Of a stretch of 64,000 nucleotides of DNA, positions 48,007 to 58,017 are shown in pieces (the first letter of the stretch is position 1; every line of letters begins with the position of its first letter). The notes beneath the pieces were generated by a model. That model ran no database searches, was not told the origin of the DNA, and saw only the letters and a list, made by a program, of their open reading frames with translations. The position numbers were made by a program, and so were the translations under genes. The stretch is from Thermococcus stetteri (GTDB lineage Archaea; Methanobacteriota_B; Thermococci; Thermococcales; Thermococcaceae), in the NCBI RefSeq assembly GCF_017873335.1, contig NZ_JAGGKB010000002.1:186001-250000 (forward strand), in the 5' to 3' direction.

Positions 48007-49215
48007 ATGAGGGTTGGTCTCGTTTTTGGAGTCAGCGAACTCGCAAGCCCTGAGGCTTTTAGAGGAGATGTAGCAGACTTCATTAAGTTGGTCGAGTCCG
48101 ATTTTGATATTGTCGGCGGGGAAATAATTCGCTCAAGGGAGGACTTCAAAAAGTTAAAGGAAAGGATAAACTTCAACGAAGTTGATTCCCTGGTTCTGTT
48201 TCCCTTGACCGGGGGAACGGAGGGCTTTCTTAAGGAGTTTTCCGTGTTCAGAAGGCCAACTGTGCTCTATGGAAACTCTTTCAACAACTCCCTTGCAGCT
48301 GCAATCGAACTCAGGGAGTACTTCAGGGACAGGCTCATTCCCTCCACTGTTGTGAAGAGTCCGGAGGAGCTTAAAGCCGCTCTCCTTGCGTATGATGATA
48401 TGAAAGATGTTCTCGACAGGTTTCTTAGAGCCAGAATAGGCCTTATAGGGAGGGTTTCCCCCTGGCTGATAAACGAGAAGCTGGACATACCTTACACCCG
48501 CATAAGCCTCAAAAAGTTCTATGAGTACTACGAGAAGACCACACCTGAAGAGGGCTGGGAGGCCGTTAAGGAAATCGTTGAGAACGCTGAAGATGTTAGG
48601 GAGCCTGACAGGAACTCTCTTACGAAGGCTGGGAGAGTGTACGTTGCTATAAAGCGCATCCTCGAAGACTACCGCCTCGAAGGCTTTACGATCGGGTGCT
48701 TTGATCTGATTGGGAAAATAAACACAACTCCGTGTCTAGCCCTCGCCATGTTCAACGCCCAGGGAATTCCAGCTGCATGCGAGGGAGAGCTCAACTCCCT
48801 CATCGGCATGATGATAATCCGGAAGTTCTTTGATAAACCTGCATTTATGGGCAACCTAGCCGACTTTGACGAAAATCATGTTATCATGGCCCACTGTACG
48901 GCGCCTTTGGTGTCAAAATACATCCTCAGAACCCACTTTGAGAGTGGCACTGGAGTCGGCGTCGCCGTTGAGTTCCCGCCGGGCAAGGCGACCATTTTCA
49001 AGATACGTGGGCGGCATGCCGTCGTTGCGGGGGTTGAAGTTGAGGGCAACGAGTTCCTTGAATCGAGATGCAGGACACAGGTTAGGCTGAAGCTTGAAGA
49101 TGCCCCAGAGTTCGTTGATGGAACGCTTGGCAATCACCACCTGTTGGCTTATGTTGATCCGGAGGAGCTTTCGGATCTTCTGAGCGAGCTTGGCTTCGAG
49201 GTGATGCTGTATTAA
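48007..49215 (+). CDS. L-fucose isomerase-like protein
   Basis: A 402-residue protein resembling the FucI/AraA-type sugar isomerase fold: GTEGFLKEF near residue 70, GCFDLIGKINTTPCLALAM, CEGELNSLIGMM and NHHLLAYVDP. The Glu and His residues that bind the metal in these enzymes can be picked out, but substrate is unknown; archaeal members have no assigned role. ATG 48007 with GGTGATTCA upstream. Confidence 0.75.
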   Translation: MRVGLVFGVSELASPEAFRGDVADFIKLVESDFDIVGGEIIRSREDFKKLKERINFNEVDSLVLFPLTGGTEGFLKEFSVFRRPTVLYGNSFNNSLAAAIELREYFRDRLIPSTVVKSPEELKAALLAYDDMKDVLDRFLRARIGLIGRVSPWLINEKLDIPYTRISLKKFYEYYEKTTPEEGWEAVKEIVENAEDVREPDRNSLTKAGRVYVAIKRILEDYRLEGFTIGCFDLIGKINTTPCLALAMFNAQGIPAACEGELNSLIGMMIIRKFFDKPAFMGNLADFDENHVIMAHCTAPLVSKYILRTHFESGTGVGVAVEFPPGKATIFKIRGRHAVVAGVEVEGNEFLESRCRTQVRLKLEDAPEFVDGTLGNHHLLAYVDPEELSDLLSELGFEVMLY

Positions 49216-49270
49216 CGCATGAACCAAATGATTATATACTCACTTCCTGTTATTTTATCTGGTGGTGAAA

Positions 49271-49450
49271 ATGAAACGGGGACAGGCCGCTGTGGAATAC
49301 TTGATGATGGTGGCCGTTGCACTCCTCATGGTTGCTTTCGTAGCCCGGGTACTCCACAAGATTGCTGTTAAGACCAGCCAGACGATCAGCAACGCAACGG
49401 AGTCGTTAAACAAGGAGGTAATCAGCTCTATAAGCAACGCGACTTCTTGA
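49271..49450 (+). CDS. Type IV pilin-like protein with class III signal peptide
   Basis: A 59-residue peptide. KRGQAAVEYLMMVAVALLM is a class III (QxxxEY) signal peptide cut by a FlaK/EppA-type peptidase ahead of the Gln, leaving a hydrophobic helix for assembly into a filament, then a short Ser/Asn/Thr-rich tail. ATG 49271 follows GGTGGT. No pilus genes are adjacent. Confidence 0.82.
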   Translation: MKRGQAAVEYLMMVAVALLMVAFVARVLHKIAVKTSQTISNATESLNKEVISSISNATS

Positions 49451-49496
49451 TGGGAAACCTCTTAAACCCTTTTCTGTTTTGTAGCTCGGTGAGAGA

Positions 49497-50315
49497 ATGA
49501 AGGTAGTAATGACTACAAAGGTGGACCTTGCTTCAATGAACATCAGGGAAAAGTTCATTGAAAACTTTGGGTTTAACGAGGAGGAGCTCGTTTTTGACGG
49601 CAATCCAGTGTACCGGAAGAATGACGTCATGATACTGACGACAAATCAAGAGATGATTTACTACGACGGCCTCGATGAGGCCATCAAAAGGCAGATTGGT
49701 GTAGAACCGGAGATCATAGCCTTTGCTTCTAGGCACTCCAGTAAGCAGAAGCTCCCCGCCCTTACAACTCACGTGACTGGAAACTGGGGGGAGGCCCTCT
49801 ACGGTGGAAAGAGTGGGAGCCTTGCGATAGCACAGCCGAGTGCGATGAAGCTAGCCCTGCTTAGAATGAATGAACTAAACGACCTCGGATGGACGGTCTG
49901 CTACGAGGCAACACACCATGGACCGAGTGAGCTTTCTGTTCCGAGTTTTTTCATAGAAATCGGTTCGAGCGAGGAGGAGTGGGTTAACGATAGGGCCGGG
50001 GAAATCATAGCGGACACGATAATGTACGTCCTCAAAAATTACCAGAATTCAAAGTTCAAAGCTGCCGTCGGTATCGGTGGGGGGCACTACGCACCGAAAC
50101 AAACAAAGAGAGCACTGGAGACAGATTTGGCCTTTGGACACATAGCCCCCAAATATGCCCACCCCCTTAGCAGGGAGCTCCTGATAAAAGCCATTGAAAG
50201 AACAGCCGAGCGCGTTGAGGCAATCTACGTAGACTGGAAGGGGAGCAAAGGTGAGACGCGCCAGATGGCAAAGGCAGTTGCGGAGGAGTTGGGACTTGAG
50301 TTTATCAAGGATTAA
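49497..50315 (+). CDS. dtdA: D-aminoacyl-tRNA deacylase, archaeal type
   Basis: A 272-residue DtdA/GEK1-like zinc enzyme that removes D-amino acids from tRNA. Family landmarks are [17 protein letters not shown] and [13 protein letters not shown] 49497 follows GGTGAG by two bases. Length is as expected for the archaeal family. Confidence 0.92.
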   Translation: MKVVMTTKVDLASMNIREKFIENFGFNEEELVFDGNPVYRKNDVMILTTNQEMIYYDGLDEAIKRQIGVEPEIIAFASRHSSKQKLPALTTHVTGNWGEALYGGKSGSLAIAQPSAMKLALLRMNELNDLGWTVCYEATHHGPSELSVPSFFIEIGSSEEEWVNDRAGEIIADTIMYVLKNYQNSKFKAAVGIGGGHYAPKQTKRALETDLAFGHIAPKYAHPLSRELLIKAIERTAERVEAIYVDWKGSKGETRQMAKAVAEELGLEFIKD

Positions 50316-50368
50316 GCCGAAACATTTAAAGGACATGCGAGCCATTTACCCTTCAGTTTGGGTTAGCT

Positions 50369-50380
50369 ATGTTTATATAC
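50369..50380 (+). promoter_or_regulatory. Promoter of the ftsZ cluster
   Basis: ATGTTTATATAC, a near-consensus TATA box, lies about 60 bases before ATG 50430. Confidence 0.65.
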
Positions 50381-50429
50381 CACTCCCCCTCAAAGTTTGA
50401 GGGGATTAAACTGTTTGGAGGGTGAACCT

Positions 50430-51551
50430 ATGTTAAAGCTGATTGAAGATGCAATTGAAAGGACCTCTGTCGCCCCTCAGGCCAGCGCCCCGGAAGTTAG
50501 GGCCCAGTTGGACATAGATGAGGAGCTTAAGAAGCTCCTTGAGCAGATTCAGGCTAAGATATATGTCGTCGGTGTCGGCGGTGCGGGTTGTAACACGATA
50601 AACAGAATGATGCAGGTTGGAATCCAGGGTGCCAAAATAATTGCTATGAATACCGATGCCCAGGATCTCCTGAAGGTTAAGGCTCACAAAAAGATTCTCC
50701 TCGGTAAGGAGCTCACTAGGGGTCTTGGTGCCGGAAACAACCCCAAGATCGGTGAGGAGGCCGCCAAGGAAAGCGAGAGGGAAATCAGAGAAGCCCTCGA
50801 AGGGGCAGACATGGTGTTCATTACCTGCGGTCTCGGTGGAGGAACTGGCACTGGTGCCGCCCCAGTCGTTGCCGAGATCGCCAAGAAGATGGGAGCTCTA
50901 ACTGTGGCAGTTGTTACTCTCCCGTTCACCGTCGAGGGCATAAGAAGGATTAAGAACGCCGAATACGGCCTTGAGAGGCTTAAGAAGAACACCGACACCG
51001 TCATAGTCATACCGAACGACAAGCTCATGGAAGTGGCTCCGAACCTGCCGATCCACATGGCCTTCAAGGTCGCCGACGAGATACTCGTCCAGGCCGTCAA
51101 GGGCATAACCGAGCTCATCACCAAGCCGGGTCTCGTCAACCTCGACTTCAATGATGTAAGAGCCGTCATGAAGGACGGCGGCGTTGCAATGATAGGTATC
51201 GGCGAGAGCGACAGCGAGAAGAGGGCGCTTGAAGCGGCCCAGCAAGCTTTGAACAGCCCGCTCCTCGACGTTGACATCAGTGGCGCCAAGGGCGCTCTCA
51301 TCAGCATCAGCGGAAGCGACGTCAAGCTTGAGGAAGCCCAGCAGATCATAGAGCTCGTCACCAGCAAGCTCGACCCCGAGGCCCAGGTCATCTGGGGTAT
51401 CCAGCTCGATGAGGAGCTCGGCAAGATGATAAGGATCCTGCTCGTTGTCACTGGCGTTAGCTCGCCATACTCGGTTGTCGAGGAAGAGGAGGAGTCCTAC
51501 TTTGGCAAAGAGGAGGGGAAGCCGATAAAGCTCGACCTTGAAGAGCTTTGA
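50430..51551 (+). CDS. ftsZ: Cell division protein FtsZ
   Basis: A 373-residue tubulin-family GTPase. [12 protein letters not shown], the tubulin signature [11 protein letters not shown] and NTDAQDL are all present, and the synergy-loop Asp residues follow [11 protein letters not shown]. The N-terminal 45 residues are a variable extension. It heads a conserved cluster with secE, spt5 and r-protein genes. ATG 50430 follows GGAGGGTGA. Confidence 0.95.
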   Translation: MLKLIEDAIERTSVAPQASAPEVRAQLDIDEELKKLLEQIQAKIYVVGVGGAGCNTINRMMQVGIQGAKIIAMNTDAQDLLKVKAHKKILLGKELTRGLGAGNNPKIGEEAAKESEREIREALEGADMVFITCGLGGGTGTGAAPVVAEIAKKMGALTVAVVTLPFTVEGIRRIKNAEYGLERLKKNTDTVIVIPNDKLMEVAPNLPIHMAFKVADEILVQAVKGITELITKPGLVNLDFNDVRAVMKDGGVAMIGIGESDSEKRALEAAQQALNSPLLDVDISGAKGALISISGSDVKLEEAQQIIELVTSKLDPEAQVIWGIQLDEELGKMIRILLVVTGVSSPYSVVEEEEESYFGKEEGKPIKLDLEEL

Positions 51552-51581
51552 TTTCTTAAATCTTTGTTAGGAGGGTTAGGG

Positions 51582-51767
51582 ATGGCAGAGTTCACCGAGA
51601 AGGTCAAGTCCTTCCTGAACGAGTCCAAGAGGGTGCTACTCGTCACAAGGAAGCCTGGAATGAAAGAGTTCAAGCTTGCCGCGAAAATAACTGGTATCGG
51701 CATGATTTTAATCGGTACTATCGGCATGATAATAAGGATCATAGGCTACCTTGTAACTGGCTCTTAG
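51582..51767 (+). CDS. secE: Preprotein translocase subunit SecE
   Basis: A 61-residue protein with one amphipathic cytosolic helix (VKSFLNESKRVLLVTRKP) and one membrane span at the C-terminus, the archaeal Sec61-gamma layout. GGAGGG is upstream of ATG 51582. It precedes spt5 as in most archaea. Confidence 0.92.
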   Translation: MAEFTEKVKSFLNESKRVLLVTRKPGMKEFKLAAKITGIGMILIGTIGMIIRIIGYLVTGS

Positions 51768-51799
51768 TGGCCCTAAAGTTGTCTAAAAGGTGAGCATAC

Positions 51800-52258
51800 A
51801 TGGCAGAGGGGAAGATATTCACAGTAAGCGTAACCGTTGGTCAGGAAACCACTACGGCCAACCTCATCTATAGCAAGGTAAAGACGTACAACCTGCCCAT
51901 CTACGCGATTCTGTCTCCCAGCAAAGTCAAGGGTTACATCTTCATTGAGGCTCCAAACAAAAGCGCCGTTGAAGAGGCCATTAGGGGTATCAGGCACGCA
52001 AAGCGTGTCCTGCCCGGAGAGATCCCCTTCAGTGAAATAGAGCACTTCCTCGAAGAGAAGCCAGCGGTCAGCGGATTTGAGCCGGGAGACATCGTCGAGC
52101 TTATTGCGGGCCCGTTCAAGGGTGAGAAAGCAAAAGTTGTCCGCGTTGACGAGAGCAAGGACGAAATAGTAGTCGAGCTCGTCAGCTCAGTGGTGCCAAT
52201 CCCCGTGACGGTCAGGGGAGAATACGTTAGACTTATAAGCAAACGCCAGAAGGAGTGA
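51800..52258 (+). CDS. spt5: Transcription elongation factor Spt5
   Basis: A 152-residue NusG/Spt5 with an N-terminal NGN domain (about residues 1-82, [10 protein letters not shown] start) that binds the RNA polymerase clamp and Spt4, and one KOW domain ([20 protein letters not shown]). Confidence 0.94.
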   Translation: MAEGKIFTVSVTVGQETTTANLIYSKVKTYNLPIYAILSPSKVKGYIFIEAPNKSAVEEAIRGIRHAKRVLPGEIPFSEIEHFLEEKPAVSGFEPGDIVELIAGPFKGEKAKVVRVDESKDEIVVELVSSVVPIPVTVRGEYVRLISKRQKE

Positions 52259-52292
52259 CGGGCAACAGGACTAAGTTTGAGAGGTGAGATAA

Positions 52293-52790
52293 ATGGCACA
52301 GGTTGTGGAAGTTCTTGTCGAAGGTGGAAAGGCATCCCCCGGACCGCCCCTTGGTCCCGCTATCGGTCCGCTTGGACTCAACGTCAAGCAGGTAGTTGAC
52401 GAGATCAACAAGGCTACCAAAGAGTTCGAGGGAATGCAGGTTCCCGTCAAGATTATCGTTGAAGACCCCAAGAAGAAGACCTTCCGCATCGAGGTAGGTA
52501 TCCCGCCGACCAGCCAGCTCATCAAGAAGGAGCTCAACATTCCGAAGGGCTCGAGCGAAGCAGGCCACACTCCCGCGGGCAACCTCACAATGGAGCAGGT
52601 CATCAAGATAGCCAAGATGAAGATCGACCAGATGCTCGCACCGACACTCAAGGCGGCCGCTAAGGAAGTCATTGGAACCGCGCTCAGCATGGGCGTTACC
52701 GTTGAGGGCAAGGATCCAAGGGAAGTTCAGAAGGAGATCGACGAGGGTGTCTATGACGAGCTCTTTGCGAAGGCTGAGGAGGCCCAGTGA
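52293..52790 (+). CDS. rpl11: 50S ribosomal protein L11
   Basis: A 165-residue L11: the N-terminal [20 protein letters not shown] factor-binding domain and a C-terminal rRNA-binding domain. It follows spt5 with 34 bases between. Confidence 0.95.
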   Translation: MAQVVEVLVEGGKASPGPPLGPAIGPLGLNVKQVVDEINKATKEFEGMQVPVKIIVEDPKKKTFRIEVGIPPTSQLIKKELNIPKGSSEAGHTPAGNLTMEQVIKIAKMKIDQMLAPTLKAAAKEVIGTALSMGVTVEGKDPREVQKEIDEGVYDELFAKAEEAQ

Positions 52791-52903
52791 GGCCTCTTTT
52801 TCCCTTCCCATTTGGGGAAAACTTTAAAAATACATTCCTTAAGGCATCTTTGATTCTCCGTTTGGCTGTTTAAATCAACGAAAATAAGAAGGAGGGCTGT
52901 AAA

Positions 52904-53554
52904 GTGGCCTTCGACAGGCAGAAACTCGTGGAAGCGGTGAAGGAGGCGAAGGCCCGGGCTAAGCCGCGCAACTTCACACAGACCGTCGAGATGGCAGTCA
53001 ACCTCAAGGATGTAGACCTCCGCAAGCCAGAGAATAGGTTTAAGCTTGAGGTTGTGCTGCCCCACGGTCGTGGGAAAGAGCCAAAGATCGCGGTCATCGC
53101 TGATGGTGCCGTTGCCGAGGCGGCTAAACAGCTCGGGCTTGATGTGATTAGTGGTGAGGAGTTAGAGGAGCTTGCAAAAAGCCCCAGACAGGCCAGGAAG
53201 ATAGCAAAGAAGTACGACTTCTTCATAGCGGCAGCTCCGCTGATGCCGAAGATCGGTAGATACCTTGGTAGGTACCTCGGTCCGAGGAACAAGATGCCAG
53301 TGGTTGTCCCGCCGACAATGACCAACCTCGAGCCGATAGTTGAGAAGCTCAAGAAGACTGTCAGGATACAGCTCAAGAACAACCCGGTTGTTCATGCAAG
53401 AATAGGAACAGAGGACATGGATGACGAGAAGCTCGCCGAGAACGCTGAGGCAGTGCTCCACGCAATCATCAACAAGCTTGAGCGCGGTGAGAACCAGGTG
53501 AAGTCAGTGTACATCAAGACCACCATGGGCCCGGCCGTTAAGGTTGAGAGGTGA
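52904..53554 (+). CDS. rpl1: 50S ribosomal protein L1
   Basis: A 216-residue L1 of the ribosomal stalk, with the signature [16 protein letters not shown] 52904 follows GGAGGG. Archaeal L1 is known to repress its own operon in methanogens by binding mRNA; here the L1-L10 junction forms a small hairpin. Confidence 0.95.
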   Translation: MAFDRQKLVEAVKEAKARAKPRNFTQTVEMAVNLKDVDLRKPENRFKLEVVLPHGRGKEPKIAVIADGAVAEAAKQLGLDVISGEELEELAKSPRQARKIAKKYDFFIAAAPLMPKIGRYLGRYLGPRNKMPVVVPPTMTNLEPIVEKLKKTVRIQLKNNPVVHARIGTEDMDDEKLAENAEAVLHAIINKLERGENQVKSVYIKTTMGPAVKVER

Positions 53555-53568
53555 GGGAGATGGCTCAC
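53551..53568 (+). promoter_or_regulatory. Hairpin spanning L1 stop and L10 start
   Basis: GTGAG (53551-53555) can pair with CTCAC (53564-53568) around a loop that includes the L10 ribosome binding site and ATG 53560. The L1 stop TGA is in the first arm. It could couple or limit L10 translation. Confidence 0.35.
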
Positions 53569-54582
53569 GTGGCAGAGTGGAAGAAGAAGGAAGTTGAAGA
53601 GCTTACCAACATAATCAAGAGCCACCCAGTGGTAGCACTCGTCGACGTGGCCGGTGTCCCAGCGTACCCGCTCAGCAAGATGCGTGACAAGCTCCGCGGT
53701 AAGGCCCTTCTCAGGGTCAGCAGGAACACCCTCATCGAGCTCGCCATAAAGAGGGCCGCTCAGGAGCTTGGAAAGCCGGAGCTTGAGAAGCTCATCGACC
53801 ACATCCAGGGCGGTGCTGCCATACTTGCCACCGAGATGAACCCCTTCAAGCTCTACAAGCTCCTTGAGGAGAGCAAGACTCCCGCTCCTGCAAAGCCGGG
53901 AGCAGTTGTCCCGAGGGATGTGGTTATTCCAGCTGGGCCGACATCACTCGCTCCGGGCCCGCTCGTCGGTGAGATGCAGGCCCTTGGCATTCCGGCGAGG
54001 ATCGAGAAGGGTAAGGTCAGCATCCAGAAGGACTACACCGTCCTTAAGGCCGGTGAAGTTATAACCGAGCAGCTCGCGAGGATCCTCAACGCCCTCGGTA
54101 TCGAGCCGCTCGAAGTGGGTCTCAACCTGCTCGCGGCTTATGAGGATGGGATCATCTACACCCCAGAAGTTCTCGCTATAGATGAGAGCGAGTACATCAA
54201 CATGCTCCAGAAGGCCTACATGCATGCGTTTAACCTGTCAGTCAACGTCGCTTACCCGACCAAGCAGACAATCGAGGCAATCATCCAGAAGGCCTACATC
54301 AGAGCGAAGAACGTTGCAGTCGAGGCCGGCTACATCACCAGGGACACCGTGGAGGACATCTTCGGCAGGGCTATCCGCGCTGTCCTGCTCATAGCCCAGA
54401 ACCTGCCTGAAGACCTACTTGATGAGAAGACCAAAGAACTTTTAAACGCTCAGGCACAAATGGCAGTTGCCGCCGCCCCTCAGCCGGCTGAAGAGAAGGT
54501 TGAGGAGGCGGAGGAAGAGGAGGAAGAAGAGGAAGCATCTGAGGAGGATGCGCTCGCCGGACTGGGAGCGCTCTTCGGCTGA
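53560..54582 (+). CDS. rpl10: 50S ribosomal protein L10 (acidic P0)
   Basis: A 340-residue archaeal P0 with the rRNA-binding domain, three L12-dimer-binding helices toward the C-terminus, and an acidic tail ending in [11 protein letters not shown], nearly the same tail as L12. ATG 53560 is preferred to the frame start at 53551. Confidence 0.94.
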   Translation: MAHVAEWKKKEVEELTNIIKSHPVVALVDVAGVPAYPLSKMRDKLRGKALLRVSRNTLIELAIKRAAQELGKPELEKLIDHIQGGAAILATEMNPFKLYKLLEESKTPAPAKPGAVVPRDVVIPAGPTSLAPGPLVGEMQALGIPARIEKGKVSIQKDYTVLKAGEVITEQLARILNALGIEPLEVGLNLLAAYEDGIIYTPEVLAIDESEYINMLQKAYMHAFNLSVNVAYPTKQTIEAIIQKAYIRAKNVAVEAGYITRDTVEDIFGRAIRAVLLIAQNLPEDLLDEKTKELLNAQAQMAVAAAPQPAEEKVEEAEEEEEEEEASEEDALAGLGALFG

Positions 54583-54646
54583 TTTCCTTTCCCCTGTATC
54601 CCTAAATATGAGATAAAAAGGATGAAGATGATTGGAGGTGCGAAAA

Positions 54647-54967
54647 ATGGAGTATGTGTATGCCGCTCTGCTGCTCCACGCCGCTGGTAAGGAGATAACC
54701 GAGGAGAACCTCAAGGCCGTCCTTGAGGCCGCAGGTGTTAGCCCGGACGAGGCAAGGATAAAGGCCCTCGTTGCTGCCCTTGAGGGCGTCAACATCGACG
54801 AGGTCATCGAGAAGGCCGCCATGCCGGTTGCCGCTCCGGTGGCAGTTGCCGCTGCTCCGGCTGCCGAGGGCGGTGCCGCCGAGGCCGCTCAGGAAGAGGA
54901 GGAAGAGGAGGAAGAAGAGGCCAGCGAGGAGGAGGCCCTCGCCGGTCTCGGTGCCCTCTTCGGCTGA
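54647..54967 (+). CDS. rpl12: 50S ribosomal protein L12 (P1)
   Basis: A 106-residue stalk protein: [17 protein letters not shown] dimerisation domain, Ala/Pro-rich hinge, Glu-rich stretch and tail [11 protein letters not shown] that recruits elongation factors. ATG 54647 follows GGAGGTG. Confidence 0.95.
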   Translation: MEYVYAALLLHAAGKEITEENLKAVLEAAGVSPDEARIKALVAALEGVNIDEVIEKAAMPVAAPVAVAAAPAAEGGAAEAAQEEEEEEEEEASEEEALAGLGALFG

Positions 54968-55191
54968 GGCTCTCTTCCCCTATTTTCTCTATATTCTTGG
55001 ATGGGAATTCTTCACTGGGTTTCTGGAAAGCTTTGTCTTGAAGTTGATAAGGATTCTCACGTTCAAGAACAGCCGTTTGTTGAGAAAATCATAGTGACAA
55101 ATTTCTGGGAAGGGTGGGGGTAGCCCCCAGTGGATTAAGAGAAATGGGGTTGTGGGACGAAGCCCCACTACAAGGGTTTGAGAGTACAGGG

Positions 55192-55341
55192 AGCTTTTCT
55201 AAAAGCTTCACCAGAAGTTTGAATGTCTTCTTGAAGTTGGCTTGATGCAGTTGGATTCTCTTGATGAATGGGCAGAGAAGTATGGGTTTCTTCTTTTTTA
55301 ACGCCCGAAGAGCATTATATTGTAAACAAACCCCTTGAAAA
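55192..55341 (+). repeat. Copy B of dispersed ~150-base repeat
   Basis: Matches the reverse complement of 46061-46209, including 28 identical bases (55221-55248) and the hairpin AGCTTTT/AAAAGCT at 55192-55207. The next 35 bases (about 55342-55377) match the reverse complement of 46246-46282. Confidence 0.8.
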
Positions 55342-55366
55342 CCAGCTCGTTAAAAACGCATACCAA

Positions 55367-55398
55367 CTTTCCGCCAGCGCTTGCGTAAGCAAGGGCTG
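55367..55398 (+). repeat. tRNA-proximal palindromic repeat, copy 2
   Basis: Same block as 47003-47033 with one change in the palindrome (GCTTGCGTAAGC), ending one base from the CCA end of tRNA-Arg. Confidence 0.8.
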
Positions 55399-55399
55399 A

Positions 55400-55477
55400 T
55401 GGCGGGCCGGCCGGGATTTGAACCCGGGACCTTCGGCTCCGAAGGCCGACGCCCCGTCCAGACTAGGCCACCGGCCC
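55400..55477 (-). tRNA. tRNA-Arg (UCG)
   Basis: Acceptor GGGCCGG/CCGGCCC, anticodon loop CTTCGGA with anticodon TCG, T arm GGTTCAAATCC and encoded CCA. Leftward transcription, convergent with the rpl12 cluster. Confidence 0.95.
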
Positions 55478-55587
55478 GTTGTGCCTCAGACGTGGTGGCC
55501 CTCAGCACAGTTTAGTGCCGGGCCAACCGTTCATCCTCGGCCGTGTGGTTTTTATAGTTCTCAATTATAGCTCTTTCGGTGGTTCGA

Positions 55588-56064
55588 ATGATGCTTCCCG
55601 ATTGGAAAATCCGAAAAGAAATCCTAATCGAACCTTTCAGCGAGGAATCTCTCCAGCCGGCTGGATACGATCTCAGAGTTGGGACTGAGGCGTATATGAA
55701 TGGCGAAGTAGTCAACGTTAAAGATGCCGGAGGGCTTACAATACCACCGAAGACATACGCCCTGGTTCTGACCCTTGAAAGAATCAAGCTTCCGGATGAT
55801 GTAATGGGAGATATGAAGCTGAGGAGCAGTCTGGCTAGGGAGGGGGTGATAGGATCCTTCGCGTGGGTCGACCCCGGTTGGGATGGGAATCTTACCCTGG
55901 CTCTCTTCAATGCTTCTAACGAGCCTGTGAGACTTGATTATGGTGAGCGCTTTGTTCAGATAGCTTTTATAAGGCTTGAGGGGCCTGCCAAGAACCCCTA
56001 TCGTGGGAACTACCAGGGAAGCAAGCATCTTGTGCTTTCAAAGAGGAAAAAGCGATTCGGGTAG
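55588..56064 (+). CDS. dcd: dCTP deaminase
   Basis: A 158-residue trimeric deaminase making dUTP for thymidylate synthesis. The nucleotide-binding motif RSSLAREGV and the catalytic Glu region DPGWDGNLTLALFN are present; PAGYDLRVG is typical. It starts at ATG 55588 or 55591 after GGTGGT. Archaeal members may be bifunctional DCD-DUTases; this cannot be told here. Confidence 0.92.
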   Translation: MMLPDWKIRKEILIEPFSEESLQPAGYDLRVGTEAYMNGEVVNVKDAGGLTIPPKTYALVLTLERIKLPDDVMGDMKLRSSLAREGVIGSFAWVDPGWDGNLTLALFNASNEPVRLDYGERFVQIAFIRLEGPAKNPYRGNYQGSKHLVLSKRKKRFG

Positions 56065-56392
56065 CAAGCCGGTTTTTCCTGTTATTTTCAGCTATCCATC
56101 TGGGGTTGAATTAAACGTTGCTTTTCCTACCCCTGTTTTTGGTGCTTCCTTTCTAGAACTTCTCAATGAACATTAGAAACCACTACCCAGGTGAACTCTT
56201 TGATGAGCTTTACTGCTCTCCTCGTAAACTGGGACTATGAGTAGATTATTGAGAGTACTCATCTCATAGAATTGGATGTATCTAAGGGTTCATTCGATGT
56301 TAGGCCCCTAGAGAGTGCTCCTTTTACCGAAAGCTTTATATATCCCCAATTGCCTAAAACGTAATGAAAAACCCTTTAAGGAGGTGTTGTGA
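56065..56392. other. 328-base gap with histone promoter
   Basis: No gene seen. The end carries a strong promoter for the histone gene: CTTTATATAT at 56333-56342, preceded by CGAAAG, about 55 bases before ATG 56393. The rest is AT-rich with a small palindrome (GAGTACTC near 56253). Confidence 0.55.
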
Positions 56393-56596
56393 ATGGCCGA
56401 GCTTCCGATTGCCCCGGTTGACAGGCTTATAAGGAAGGCCGGCGCTGAGAGGGTCAGCGAGGAGGCCGCCAAGGTTCTCGCCGAGCACCTTGAGGAGTAC
56501 GCCATTGAGCTCAGCAAGAAGGCCGTTGAGTTCGCCAGGCACGCTGGCAGGAAGACCGTCAAGGCCGAGGACATAAAGCTCGCCATCAAGGCCTGA
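56393..56596 (+). CDS. Archaeal histone
   Basis: A 67-residue histone-fold protein that wraps DNA into tetrameric or longer nucleosomes. [20 protein letters not shown] and the C-terminal [16 protein letters not shown] are the family ends. GGAGGTG upstream. Thermococcales have two such genes; this is one of them. Confidence 0.96.
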   Translation: MAELPIAPVDRLIRKAGAERVSEEAAKVLAEHLEEYAIELSKKAVEFARHAGRKTVKAEDIKLAIKA

Positions 56597-56678
56597 AGGT
56601 CTTTTTGGCTCCTTTCTGCTTTTGCCTTCCCATTTCTGTACCGTTACTATTTTAAGAGCCTTTTACGGTTCTGGACTC

Positions 56679-57953
56679 ATGCCGGAAATAGCAGTGAGAA
56701 TGACAAAGAGGAACTACAACGCCTTCGTTCACCTTCTCGGCGCTCTGGAGAGCCAGGGCTTTGACATAAGTGAACTTCTGATAACCAAAGACTTTAAGGA
56801 GATTCTCAAAGCTAAACCTAAGGTTGTCCTGTACTCTTTCTTCACCGAGGAGATCTGGGGGCCCCTAAGAGATGAAGTCAGACTTTTGAAGGAACAGGGA
56901 GCGCTTCTTATCGCCGGAGGCTACCATGCGATAGCCATGCCCAAGCACACCCTCAACCAGCTTGGTTTTGATATAGCTGTCATCGGTGAGGGTGAAGAAG
57001 TCCTCTACCAGCTCCTCACAACTCTAAAGAGGACGGGATATAAAATCACAAAAGAGCTTGCCAACATCAGGGGCCTCGCCTTCTATCTGAACGGTGAGTT
57101 CGTCTTCACGGGCTTCGCCAAGGTCGAGGACTTCTGGAGGTTTCCGCCGTATCCAGAGAGCGTCCGCCTGATTTCTCCAATTGAGATTACCCGTGGCTGT
57201 CCCTTCGGCTGTTATTACTGTCAGACTCCTTACATCAAGGGCTTCCGCATGAGGCACAGGCCCATAGACCAGATAGTTAAGTACTCGCGCAGGATGAAGG
57301 ACATGCGCTACATCACTCCCAACGCGTTCGCCTACGGAAGTCCCGGGGCGATATTAAAACTCAACAAGCTTGAAGCCCTGCTGAAGGCGCTTCAGCCCCT
57401 TAGGAAAGAGGGCAGAAGGCTGTTCTATGGAACGTTTCCGAGCGAGGTGCGACCCGAGTTCGTCCTTCCGGAGACGCTGGAACTGCTCATAGATCACGCA
57501 GACAACAGGAGGCTCGCTATAGGCGCGCAGAGCGGGGACGATGCGATGCTCAAGGCCATGCACCGGCTTCACCGAATAGAACACGTCCAGAGGGCAGTTG
57601 AGTATATGCTGGAGTACGGCTTCGAGCCTGTTGTGGACTTCATAGTTGGCCTTCCCAACGAAACTGAGGAGAGCCAGAGGAAGAGCATTGAACTTATGAG
57701 GTGGATAATGGCGAAAGGTGGAAAGGTCAGGGCACACTACTTCATGCCGCTCCCGGGGACGCCTTGGTCGAGATGCAAACCCTCGCCTCTGAGCGAGGAG
57801 ATGAAGAAGTTCCTCGGAAGGATGGCGGCGAAGGGCAAAATCGAAGGTTCTTGGGGCAAGCAGATTGAGCTGTCGAGGAGGCTCCAGAAGCTCATAGAGG
57901 AGTTCTACGAGGAGCCGATGGCCTACCATGGGAAAGTTAAGGAGGTCTGTTGA
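56679..57953 (+). CDS. B12-binding-like/radical SAM protein
   Basis: A 424-residue protein. The N-terminal 130 residues form a B12-binding-like fold (GGYHAIAMP, GEGEEVLYQ) and the centre has the radical SAM cluster CPFGCYYCQTP (CxxxCxxC). It resembles the TIGR04013-type archaeal radical SAM proteins; the reaction is unknown. ATG 56679 is used; the upstream frame is not supported. Confidence 0.82.
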   Translation: MPEIAVRMTKRNYNAFVHLLGALESQGFDISELLITKDFKEILKAKPKVVLYSFFTEEIWGPLRDEVRLLKEQGALLIAGGYHAIAMPKHTLNQLGFDIAVIGEGEEVLYQLLTTLKRTGYKITKELANIRGLAFYLNGEFVFTGFAKVEDFWRFPPYPESVRLISPIEITRGCPFGCYYCQTPYIKGFRMRHRPIDQIVKYSRRMKDMRYITPNAFAYGSPGAILKLNKLEALLKALQPLRKEGRRLFYGTFPSEVRPEFVLPETLELLIDHADNRRLAIGAQSGDDAMLKAMHRLHRIEHVQRAVEYMLEYGFEPVVDFIVGLPNETEESQRKSIELMRWIMAKGGKVRAHYFMPLPGTPWSRCKPSPLSEEMKKFLGRMAAKGKIEGSWGKQIELSRRLQKLIEEFYEEPMAYHGKVKEVC

Positions 57954-58017
57954 GGCAGGCGGTTTCCCCCAACCCAAAACCTTATAACTTCAGTGAGTAT
58001 CTACCCGCGAGGGTCTT

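Larger units (their letters stand above)
54968..55399. repeat. Noncoding region between rpl12 and tRNA-Arg with dispersed repeats
   Basis: No gene. Contains a perfect hairpin TGGGGG-TAG-CCCCCA (55115-55129), GTGGG/CCCAC (55152-55168), the ~150-base repeat copy and the tRNA-proximal block. GGATTCTCAC near 55050 matches the short motif of the first region. The 3' end of the rpl12 mRNA presumably lies in the pyrimidine-rich start. Confidence 0.65.
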
